From positions 1 through 20,283 of IMG/VR virus record IMGVR_UViG_3300048023_000075: 20,283 nt of DNA, one strand, 5' to 3'. A program made the position numbers and the translations under genes. Positions 14,480-20,283 of the stretch are shown here, piece by piece. How positions within the stretch are numbered: position 1 is the stretch's first letter; each line of letters starts with the position of its first letter. The DNA comes from a virus. The notes below the pieces were generated by a model. The model ran no database searches and had not been told where the DNA came from. It saw nothing but the letters and a program-made list of their open reading frames with translations.

Positions 14480-16321
14480 CTAATTGTTTTCATTTACTAT
14501 CCACACCCGATTGCCGTCGGACGCCACAATTCTCTTCTCCATTAGCTTGTGGCGCGCCTCACCGGCTCTCTGACGCGCTAAATCGGGGCATTTTGCCTTA
14601 TGCGCCTCGTGCCAAAGTGACGACGCGACGGCCTGATTACCCGTCTCGATAATCACGTTTTGCAGCGCCTCAAGCGCCATCTGCTGATTAACCGACAGGC
14701 CGCCCGACTTGCGCTTCTTCGGCACCTCATCGCCGTCCAGACGCGTCAACACAATGGACGACCCGTCGATCAGCGCCACCTCGGTCATCTCGAACACCTG
14801 CTCATCGACTGGCTCGGCGTCCTTCTGCTTCTCGCACCGCATATATACGAGGCTCTCGTCCTTTGCGACCACCAGCGACGTATCTACGGCGCCCAGAAGC
14901 GCGCTGGAGCCGCGCATGCCTCTCGTGCTGTCCTTGCCGCTGTGGTGTATACCCACCAACGCGCACTTGCAGTGCGCCTTGAGGCTATCCGCCGCGGCAA
15001 CCCACAGCCCCAGCTCGGTCGCGCTGTTCTCGTCCGCCCCGACCAGTGACCGCGCCACCGTGTCGACGAACACGCACGTCCAGCCGTCACCCTCACGGTC
15101 GATCGAGCGCATCAGCTTCTCGACGTCGCTTTGTTCACGAAAATTCACCGCCACCTGCAAGACGTGCAGGTTCTCGCCCACCTGACGGCCGTTGTGCGCT
15201 TCCCACGCCTTGAGGCGCTTACCCAGCCCGCCAACGCCCTCGCCCGCTATGTACAGCACCTTACCCTGCCGCGTCTGCATGCCCTGCCACGGGATGCCCT
15301 CAGCAATCGACAGCGCCATATCTAGCGCGATAAACGACTTGCCCGCACCCGGCGCGCCATACATAACGCTGAGGCCGTGCTGCGTAATGATGCCACTATC
15401 GCCATCGCCAATGACCCAGTCTATCGGCGGCATGTTTCGTATGTAGCTGGCGCCAACGAAGTCGAAGTAATCGACGTCCGGCTCACCCGCATTGTCGTTG
15501 TCCGCCGCCACGTCGACCGCCGGCGCCTCGCCCAGCATCTCTGCCGCCTTAACTTCCGACAGCATGTCCTCAATATCCCGACCGCCGGCGAGGTAGTCGA
15601 CGACGTCGCCCTTGTCTGCCAGCCCCGACAGCTCGACGACCTTGACCGCCGCCGCACCGTCGAAGATATTGGCGACGACCGTGTCGGCGTGCGCCCTGCC
15701 CGCGTCGTCGTTGTCAGGCAGGATCACGACATTGCGACCCGCGAACCACTGGTTCAGCTCGGGCTTCCAATTCTTCGCCCCGCCGTTATTCGTTGTGGCG
15801 ACGATGCCGTGCCGCGCCAAACGGTCGGCCGCCTTCTCACCCTCGACGATAAACACCGGCATGTCCGGGCGTGCCAGCATGTCGTGCAGGCGGTACGGCA
15901 ACGGCGTCACGCCGTCGAGGTTGTGCAGCCAGCCGCCGTTACCGTCTGGCCTGACAGCCCTAAACGTCTTCGGCTCGTAACGCCTCACCTGATACTGCAC
16001 GACGCCGTCAGCGTCTGTGTAATCATACACCGCGCTCATAAACCGCGCCGGTTGCAACTTCACCTGCGCCTGCTTTTGTATGCCAAATTTCTTTTCGAGT
16101 ATGTCCGGGATGCTACCCATTATTGTGGCGCCCTCATTCGCGCGCACAAGATCGACGACACCCCCGCCCTCGTTTGCCTCGAAGTCAAACCAAGTGCCTT
16201 TCCGCAGGTCGACTTCCCTTGAGCCGTGCGTACCCCAGCGCAGCGTGTGTCCGCGCTTCTGGTTAGGCTCGCCCCAGTACGCCTTGGCGACCGTCTCTAT
16301 ATACGATGCGATATTACTCAT
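14480..16321 (-). CDS. TOPRIM primase / RepA-like helicase fusion
   Basis: 613 residues from ATG 16321, preceded by GAGGG; a longer frame to 16384 is in frame but lacks a site. Residues about 40-60 show WFDFEANEGGGVVDLV, a phage-primase N-terminal signature; no zinc-finger cysteine set is seen. The TOPRIM domain has FIVEGEKAADRL (Glu about 160) and VVILPDNDDAGR (Asp about 203 and 205). The helicase half has Walker A YGAPGAGKS (321-329), a Walker B-like CVFVDT (Asp about 420) and GIHHSGKD (about 457-463), as in RepA/RAD55-type hexameric ATPases. It probably primes and unwinds phage DNA. The next gene on the strand is across a 132-bp structured gap. Confidence 0.9.
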   Translation of the reverse strand: MSNIASYIETVAKAYWGEPNQKRGHTLRWGTHGSREVDLRKGTWFDFEANEGGGVVDLVRANEGATIMGSIPDILEKKFGIQKQAQVKLQPARFMSAVYDYTDADGVVQYQVRRYEPKTFRAVRPDGNGGWLHNLDGVTPLPYRLHDMLARPDMPVFIVEGEKAADRLARHGIVATTNNGGAKNWKPELNQWFAGRNVVILPDNDDAGRAHADTVVANIFDGAAAVKVVELSGLADKGDVVDYLAGGRDIEDMLSEVKAAEMLGEAPAVDVAADNDNAGEPDVDYFDFVGASYIRNMPPIDWVIGDGDSGIITQHGLSVMYGAPGAGKSFIALDMALSIAEGIPWQGMQTRQGKVLYIAGEGVGGLGKRLKAWEAHNGRQVGENLHVLQVAVNFREQSDVEKLMRSIDREGDGWTCVFVDTVARSLVGADENSATELGLWVAAADSLKAHCKCALVGIHHSGKDSTRGMRGSSALLGAVDTSLVVAKDESLVYMRCEKQKDAEPVDEQVFEMTEVALIDGSSIVLTRLDGDEVPKKRKSGGLSVNQQMALEALQNVIIETGNQAVASSLWHEAHKAKCPDLARQRAGEARHKLMEKRIVASDGNRVWIVNENN

Positions 16322-16340
16322 AATAAACCCTCGACCCCTG

Positions 16341-16385
16341 TTCCCTTGAGGTGGTGGGCGACGCCAAGGGAAAACGCCGCCCACC
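16341..16385 (-). promoter_or_regulatory. Interleaved stem-loops in the primase leader
   Basis: The minus-strand order is A GGTGGGCG (16385-16378), B TTCCCTTG (16372-16365), A' CGCCCACC (16360-16353), B' CAAGGGAA (16348-16341), each arm pair a perfect 8 bp. They cannot form as two simple hairpins, so they are alternative folds or a pseudoknot, ending 20 bases before the primase ATG and 11 bases before its GAGGG. Confidence 0.55.
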
Positions 16386-16391
16386 CACGCA

Positions 16392-17039
16392 CTAGAACAG
16401 GTCGCTGCCTGCGCTTGCAGCGGCCGGTGGTGTAGCCGCTACGGGCGGCGCTACCGGTGCTGGTGCGTGTTCTTGTGACGCAGGCGTGCTGCCTGCCCCA
16501 TCCATTGCTGCTGGACGATCGACCCAGTTGACGATGCTCAATACCGGCGCCTTGAAACGCAACTCGCCCTGTGGCGACTGCATCTTAATCGTCTCGGGCG
16601 TGCCAGCCTCGATCACCGGTATCTTGCCGGGGTTCGCATTACGCTCGGCCATAAACTGGTCGTGCAGCTTGTCGACCACCCGCAGCACAGTCTTCGCGCT
16701 GTGGCTAAACTCCCGCGGGCCGCTCTCGCCGCTGATAACGATACGCATACGAAACGCCTGCTTATGCTCTTCGCTTGGCTTCGCCATCATCGCGTCGCCG
16801 ATCTTGACCATATGAAAGTCAGGCGCACCCGAGGCAAAGCTCAGCCAGCCCACTTCCATCGCGTCCAAGTCTGCGGCGAATTTGAAACCCGGCGCAATGT
16901 CCTCTTCGTTCTTTTGCCAAGTGCCGTCCGCGCCTTGGACGCGGTCTTGCTTGATCCAGTCACCACCCTTCGCATCGAATTTGATGATCGGTAAAATGTC
17001 CCCGCTGCTGCGGGCTTCTGTAGAAAAACCTAATGCCAT
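16392..17039 (-). CDS. SSB-like single-stranded DNA-binding protein (putative)
   Basis: 215 residues. The first 170 are an apparently beta-rich domain with FDAKGGDWIKQDRV, MEVGWLSFASGAP, SGESGPREFSHSAK and a conserved-looking FKAPVLSIVNWVDRPA. The last 45 residues are Pro/Ala-rich and disordered, ending GSDLF, which resembles the short acidic-aromatic C-terminal hook of bacterial SSB. Proteins of this size next to primase genes are common in phages of alphaproteobacteria; the SSB role is inference from position and tail. ATG preceded by AAGGAG. A 70-base leader follows before primase. Confidence 0.62.
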   Translation of the reverse strand: MALGFSTEARSSGDILPIIKFDAKGGDWIKQDRVQGADGTWQKNEEDIAPGFKFAADLDAMEVGWLSFASGAPDFHMVKIGDAMMAKPSEEHKQAFRMRIVISGESGPREFSHSAKTVLRVVDKLHDQFMAERNANPGKIPVIEAGTPETIKMQSPQGELRFKAPVLSIVNWVDRPAAMDGAGSTPASQEHAPAPVAPPVAATPPAAASAGSDLF

Positions 17040-17071
17040 AACGATTTGCTCCTTAACATCAACATTAGTTA

Positions 17072-17503
17072 TTAAAATGACCTGATTACTCGCAGGTCGC
17101 TTAGTTGGTAGTAGGCACAGACGTCGGCGTCCTGTGGGTCGCCTCGGTCTGACCTACCACCCTTCCGCACCTCGAAGTCGCTGGCAAAGTCCAAACGCGC
17201 CAGACAGTCGAGGTAGAGAATTATGAGATAAGACGGCAAACCAGTCGTGTCTGTCAACTGCCTTGCCTTCAAAACTTTTGATAAGCTGATCATCACCGAC
17301 GGGTATGCGTCGTGTTTTACCCGGCGCGCCTTGACCTCACCGAAGCCGCAGACCGAGCCGCCGTCGCGCAGGTCGTGTATGGCGAAGTCCAGCTCATAAC
17401 GCACCGGCAGCTTGCAAAGCTCGTACCCGTGCAGCTCTAGCATGTCAGCGACGCGCTGCTCGTTGTCTAGGTCGCCCTGCGTCTCATACTTCGGCCGGGT
17501 CAC
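17072..17503 (-). CDS. PD-(D/E)XK-like nuclease (putative)
   Basis: 143 residues using GTG 17503, which overlaps the previous stop (GTGA); a TTG 12 bases upstream would give 147. Near the N-terminus, DNEQRVADMLELHGYELC puts a Glu in the first helix, ELDFAIHD supplies the Asp (about 39) and GFGEVKARR the E-x-K (about 56-58). This spacing is the PD-(D/E)XK core. The family is not named; Holliday-junction or restriction-like nucleases are candidates. It lies between two other small genes and near another ExK nuclease. Confidence 0.65.
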   Translation of the reverse strand: MTRPKYETQGDLDNEQRVADMLELHGYELCKLPVRYELDFAIHDLRDGGSVCGFGEVKARRVKHDAYPSVMISLSKVLKARQLTDTTGLPSYLIILYLDCLARLDFASDFEVRKGGRSDRGDPQDADVCAYYQLSDLRVIRSF

Positions 17504-17679
17504 TTGATTTTCCAATCGACGCCATCTTCGGTAATTAAGCAGTAGGTGTTCTCAACCTGCTCAAAGCCGCGCGCTGTCATTGCGACGTGACACTCGCTGA
17601 TCGTCTCGTGCTTCGATATGACGTCGACCTTACCCGACGTGTCGCTAGTCATCACCACTAATATCAGCCAATACTTCAT
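17500..17679 (-). CDS. Small hypothetical protein, 59 residues
   Basis: ATG 17679 overlaps the stop of the nuclease gene (ATGA), and the TGA overlaps the next GTG. It reads MKYWLILVVMTSDTSGK, then VDVISKHETISECHVAMTAR and GFEQVENTYCLITED. The first ten residues are hydrophobic, possibly a short signal or strand. Two Cys. I recall comparable small phage proteins with an E-C-H-V-A-M motif but no known role. Good linkage to both neighbours supports translation. Confidence 0.62.
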   Translation of the reverse strand: MKYWLILVVMTSDTSGKVDVISKHETISECHVAMTARGFEQVENTYCLITEDGVDWKIK

Positions 17680-18122
17680 ACTACCCCCGCCAGATGCTCT
17701 CGCAGCACCATCTCGAATGTGTCCCAGTCCATCGTTACCGTGTAGCGCCAGTCATACGCCTCAGCCAAGTCACCGGCCAACGGTGCGCCCAGCATCACCA
17801 GCGCCTGCACCGGCAGCCTCACCTGTATCGGCTGGCGATCGAGCTTATATATCAGGCACGGCAGGGCGTCATCGACGTTAGCCGCAGACCGTGCCGCCGT
17901 GACGATTTGATCCCACCACTTCGGCGACACACCGCTCGCGTACCGCTTGCACTCGATCAGGAACGGGAACGGCTTGCCGTCGGCAGGTTCCAGATCGCTC
18001 AGATCCTTCTCCTGATATTGCGATAGGCGTCTTCGTAATTTGCGAGATGTGGCCTGCTCAACCAGCTTGGCTATTTCGCGCTCGAAGGTCGCCCCCTTAG
18101 AACGTCCACCACCGGCGCGCAT
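17676..18122 (-). CDS. Holliday-junction-resolvase-like PD-(D/E)XK nuclease
   Basis: 148 residues. GRSKGATFEREIAKLVEQ (Glu about 14), then QEKDLSDLEP (Asp about 43) and FPFLIECKRY with Glu about 57 and Lys about 59, followed by WWDQIV (Gln about 72). The order GR.KG..FER.IA....D..DL....PF.IECK....W.Q is characteristic of archaeal Hjc-type or phage resolvase-like nucleases, which cut branched DNA before packaging. It starts one base overlapping the RHH gene's stop (TGATG). Length is right for the family. Substrate is inferred from the fold only. Confidence 0.78.
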   Translation of the reverse strand: MRAGGGRSKGATFEREIAKLVEQATSRKLRRRLSQYQEKDLSDLEPADGKPFPFLIECKRYASGVSPKWWDQIVTAARSAANVDDALPCLIYKLDRQPIQVRLPVQALVMLGAPLAGDLAEAYDWRYTVTMDWDTFEMVLREHLAGVV

Positions 18123-18331
18123 CAGCCCAGCTTCTCCAAACCGGCACGCCCAGCCTGACCGTCGAGCGACGACTGAACATTGCGCTGCCGGATCTTGCTG
18201 GCAATCTGCGCCGCAAGCATCTCATCCGCCAGCGACGACTGGCTACGGTGAGCCGATAATTCTAGCTCGCCCTTGAGCGCCTCGATGGTCGAGGTTCTGA
18301 GCCTCAGCAATACTGGCTTGATTTCAGACAT
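18122..18331 (-). CDS. Ribbon-helix-helix DNA-binding regulator
   Basis: 69 residues. KPVLLRLRTS is a basic amphipathic beta-strand at residues 5-14, followed by helix STIEALKGELELSAH and helix SSLADEMLAAQIASKIRQ, the Arc/MetJ/CopG fold that binds DNA as a dimer through the strand. The last 20 residues are a Gly/Ser/Asn tail. ATG has GAGGTGA upstream. It is the first gene of the long leftward unit and faces the divergent rightward genes, so it probably represses or sets one or both. The palindrome between them is a candidate site. Confidence 0.75.
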   Translation of the reverse strand: MSEIKPVLLRLRTSTIEALKGELELSAHRSQSSLADEMLAAQIASKIRQRNVQSSLDGQAGRAGLEKLG

Positions 18332-18441
18332 TTGATATCACCTCAAAATTATTTAGCTATAGGGGTTGTGTTTTATGAATATAAAGTCCATATTCAAATA
18401 GTCGAGAGGCACAAAACAGGTAAATTGCAAGGGAGACTAAA
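18332..18441. promoter_or_regulatory. Divergent intergenic control region
   Basis: This AT-rich 110-bp gap must hold promoters for the leftward RHH unit and the rightward early genes. A possible rightward pair is TTGTGT then ATATTC about 17 bp on; leftward, TATAGC-like sequence lies before the RHH site. Both are weak matches. The palindrome at 18376-18396 lies centrally. SD AAGGGAG precedes the rightward ATG. Confidence 0.45.
18376..18396. promoter_or_regulatory. 7-7-7 palindrome, candidate operator
   Basis: TGAATAT, AAAGTCC, ATATTCA: perfect 7-bp arms with a 7-bp spacer, centred between the two divergent genes. Position within the likely promoter overlap suggests repressor binding, most simply by the adjacent RHH protein. 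Confidence 0.5.
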
Positions 18442-18672
18442 ATGACTAAGATTGATTGGAACCGCGAAGACAAATACACCGACGCAGAGTTTGACGCAAT
18501 CGAGCGCAATGCCGACGGTGACATTTGTCACGACCTTGACCTGCATCTTTTGTGGATGACCGAGGCACAGCGTGATCGCTTGACTGGCGACGATCAGTAC
18601 CGCGCCGATCTGGCTGACGAGGAAATGGCCTGCATGCACGCAGATGCCGCAATCGAATTTGGCGTGGCCTAA
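18442..18672 (+). CDS. Acidic small hypothetical protein
   Basis: 76 residues: MTKIDWNREDKYTDAEFDAI, then ERNADGDICHDLDLHLLWMT and DEEMACMHADAAIEFGVA. It is strongly acidic, with no membrane segment and no family I recognise. SD AAGGGAG lies 7 bases before ATG. It is the first gene of the rightward unit, so likely early expressed. Small acidic early phage proteins often bind host enzymes or inhibit DNA-binding proteins; nothing in this sequence decides that. Confidence 0.68.
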   Translation: MTKIDWNREDKYTDAEFDAIERNADGDICHDLDLHLLWMTEAQRDRLTGDDQYRADLADEEMACMHADAAIEFGVA

Positions 18673-18696
18673 CAGCCCCGCCTGATGGAGATCACA

Positions 18697-18816
18697 ATGA
18701 TTAAAGACATAATCGGAATGTTGTTTTTGGTGTCGTTTGCGGTGGTGATGTGTACCAACATCGTGACGACTAAGTGGAACGTGTGGGCTTTGATGGTCAA
18801 GTTAGGGGTGCAGTGA
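18697..18816 (+). CDS. Single-pass membrane micro-protein, 39 residues
   Basis: GGAG lies 7 bases before ATG 18697. The product is MIKDIIGMLFLVSFAVVM, then CTNIVTTKWNVWALMVKLGVQ. Residues about 5-22 are hydrophobic and can span the membrane. The Cys at 19 lacks a good lipobox (Met before it). The stop shares one base with the HNH gene's ATG (TGATG). Function unknown; small membrane proteins in early phage operons may affect host envelope or superinfection, but this is conjecture. Confidence 0.6.
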   Translation: MIKDIIGMLFLVSFAVVMCTNIVTTKWNVWALMVKLGVQ

Positions 18817-19490
18817 TGATACACGCATTTACTACCGCCTCAGACATACGCGGGCATGAGAGCGTCGTCAGAGCCTTTGAGGCTGACGGCATGAAGGTCG
18901 AGCTTCCAGACGGCTACATCGTGTTCGATCACTTCTATGACCCCAACCGCCCAGTCGAGGTGAATGGCTCGATATACGCGCCAGAAGTTGGCACAGTCGT
19001 TTACCCCACATCTGTCGGCATGCCAGCCGACGCGTCCTGCTACCTTGTGCTGGCGAAGCACCGCACCCAGAAAACTTACTTCAACGGTGACTACGACGTC
19101 AGCTCGGACATCGTCTGCGTCAAGACGCATAAGACGCCGAAGTTTCGCACGGTCAAGCACATCATTCGGTTTGTGCCAGAAACGCGCCGCCTTGTGTTTG
19201 AGAAGACAAAGCGAGAGAGGCGCAAGCAGTCGCCGTCAATGCGGCTGGCCTCGTTCAAACGTCAGAAGGCTTTGCGCTGGGCGACGCCAAGGTGGTGCGA
19301 CAGGCGCGAGCTTGACCGGCTGGTGAGAAAAGTCAGGGGCATGAATAAGCAAGCTGGCTTTATCAAATTTCATTTAGACCACATCGTGCCGCTTCAAGGT
19401 AACGACATATGCGGTCTACATGTGCCGTGGAATTTGCAGGTAATCACGGCTGAAGAAAACCTGCGTAAATCTAACAAGTGGAGCAGTTAA
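18816..19490 (+). CDS. HNH homing-type endonuclease
   Basis: 224 residues from ATG 18816, chosen by its overlap with the micro-protein stop; a longer frame from 18774 is unsupported. The C-terminal domain has HLDHIVPLQGNDICGLHVPW, then NLQVITAEENLRKSNK: His 186, Asp 188, His 189, His 202, Asn 206 and Asn 215, an HNH nuclease core of the restriction/homing type. Residues about 10-130 are an N-terminal domain of unknown role, with a strongly basic linker about 130-180. It may nick host or phage DNA, cut during packaging, or be a mobile gene. It is 16 kb from the intron. Confidence 0.82.
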   Translation: MIHAFTTASDIRGHESVVRAFEADGMKVELPDGYIVFDHFYDPNRPVEVNGSIYAPEVGTVVYPTSVGMPADASCYLVLAKHRTQKTYFNGDYDVSSDIVCVKTHKTPKFRTVKHIIRFVPETRRLVFEKTKRERRKQSPSMRLASFKRQKALRWATPRWCDRRELDRLVRKVRGMNKQAGFIKFHLDHIVPLQGNDICGLHVPWNLQVITAEENLRKSNKWSS

Positions 19491-19491
19491 A

Positions 19492-20283
19492 ATGGTCGGT
19501 AAAAAAACACCAAATCACATCATCACCGCGAGCCGCATACCGGCTCTGATGAACGCGTCGCCCTACGACACACCCAACGATCTGCTGGCAAGCGTGCTGG
19601 CAGACATCGAGGGCAAACCCGACCCGAAGCCGTTTAACGGCAACGAGGCATGCGATTGGGGCGACACACTTGAGCCGGTCATACTGCTTACCGCAACCGA
19701 GCGCCTCGGCCTCGACGACTTGAAGCTCGAACACGACGCGCTGTTCTACGACAAGATACCGTTTGCGGCGTCGCTCGATGGCACCGCAGATGCCGGTGTC
19801 GGTGGCTGGGTCGACACCGATTATGACAAGGGCATCATCTGCCCCAACGGCCGGGTGTTTGTGACCGGCACGGGCGTGCTGGAGAGCAAGCTCACCAGCG
19901 CTAAGCCAGAAGAGGCGCCAGCGGCTCACAGGGGTGTCCTACAGCTACAGGGGCAGTTACTGGTCAGCAAAGCCACTTGGGGCGCTGTGTGCGTGCTATA
20001 CGGCGGTGTAGAGCTACGCATCTTCCTGTATCAAGCCGACGCGGCCGTGCAGGCGAAGATCATCGACGCCATCGAGGACTTCGAGCGCCGCAAGCGCGAC
20101 ATCGAGTGGTATCCGGTGCTGTCGTCGTCTGACGGCAACACCGCCTACCCACGGGTGGACGACGGCGCCCCGCCGCTGGATCTGCCCGCCACCGAGGCTG
20201 AGTGGCTCGCACAGCTCGTTAATGCCAAGGACGCCAAGAAGGCAGCCGAGGCGGACATAGACGAGGCTGAGGCGGCTCTCAAA
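19492..20283 (+). CDS. YqaJ / lambda-exonuclease-type recombination nuclease, 3' end cut
   Basis: 264 codons open from ATG 19492 to the window edge, GGAG about 8 bases upstream. N-terminal HIITASRIPALMNASPY, then NEACDWGDTLEPVIL (Glu about 61), AASLDGTAD (Asp about 96), VLESKLTSAKPEE (Glu about 131, Lys about 133) and HRGVLQLQGQLLV (Gln about 154). This is the YqaJ-type PD-(D/E)XK core of 5'-3' exonucleases that make single-stranded tails for phage recombination. A ssDNA-annealing partner may lie beyond the window. An extra loop at about 102-126 before the ExK strand is unusual. The C-terminus after about 205 is helical and acidic. Confidence 0.85.
   Translation, partial: MVGKKTPNHIITASRIPALMNASPYDTPNDLLASVLADIEGKPDPKPFNGNEACDWGDTLEPVILLTATERLGLDDLKLEHDALFYDKIPFAASLDGTADAGVGGWVDTDYDKGIICPNGRVFVTGTGVLESKLTSAKPEEAPAAHRGVLQLQGQLLVSKATWGAVCVLYGGVELRIFLYQADAAVQAKIIDAIEDFERRKRDIEWYPVLSSSDGNTAYPRVDDGAPPLDLPATEAEWLAQLVNAKDAKKAAEADIDEAEAALK

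Noticed and set aside
15377-16222. 281-codon plus ORF
   Set aside because: Antisense to the primase/helicase, whose TOPRIM motifs are clear. Long antisense frames are expected from the GC-rich third codon positions.
19471-19929. 152-codon minus ORF at the right end
   Set aside because: Antisense to the YqaJ-type nuclease frame, which is open to the window edge and has catalytic motifs.
1-20283. tRNA, CRISPR array, integrase or attachment site
   Set aside because: I saw no cloverleaf-like run with TPsiC features, no regular spacer array and no integrase. A temperate lifestyle therefore cannot be supported from this window.

Overview
The window looks like part of a tailed-phage genome, probably short-tailed. 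It carries a P22/SU10-like portal, an SU10-type adaptor and an SU10-type (DUF5309-like) capsid protein. The tightly overlapping gene order, many tiny Lys-rich proteins and moderately GC-rich codon use resemble uncultured marine phages of alphaproteobacteria. The host assignment is inference from general resemblance. I see no integrase, tRNA, rRNA, IS element or CRISPR array.

Layout: almost everything from 18331 down to 1 lies on the minus strand and is read right to left. A ribbon-helix-helix regulator (18331) opens the unit. It is followed by two PD-(D/E)XK-type nucleases with a tiny ORF between them, an SSB-like protein, a TOPRIM primase/helicase fusion, a run of small unknown or zinc-ribbon proteins, the small and large terminase subunits, a 688-residue polyvalent-like protein, six very small mostly basic proteins, the portal, two unknown proteins, the scaffold, the major capsid protein, a small unknown protein, the head-tail adaptor and two tail-type proteins, the last cut by the window edge. 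A divergent plus-strand unit starts at 18442: an acidic small protein, a single-pass membrane peptide, an HNH endonuclease and a YqaJ/lambda-exonuclease-type recombination nuclease running off the right end.

The most striking feature is in the major capsid gene, which is split by a 283-nt segment (2551-2833) with stop codons. That segment carries the diagnostic P, Q, R and S elements and P1, P3-P5, P7, P8, P9 and P10 pairings of a group I self-splicing intron, apparently subgroup IA, with no ORF inside. Splicing at the predicted sites rejoins a 316-residue SU10-type capsid protein exactly through its conserved SGT...AVD..GR segment.

Most genes overlap by 1-4 bases (ATGA, TGATG, TAATG), so the few real gaps stand out and each holds structure. 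12202-12402 (terS-terL) has G/C homopolymer runs, one of two copies of an inverted repeat, and a DnaA-box match. 14348-14479 has a nested dyad plus 19-bp-phased direct repeats. 16322-16391 has two interleaved 8-bp stems just before the primase ribosome binding site. 18332-18441 has a 7-7-7 palindrome between the divergent units. Several genes shorter than about 60 codons (7622-7768, 8388-8468, 13391-13558, 17500-17679, 18697-18816) were read directly from the DNA using overlaps and Shine-Dalgarno sites.
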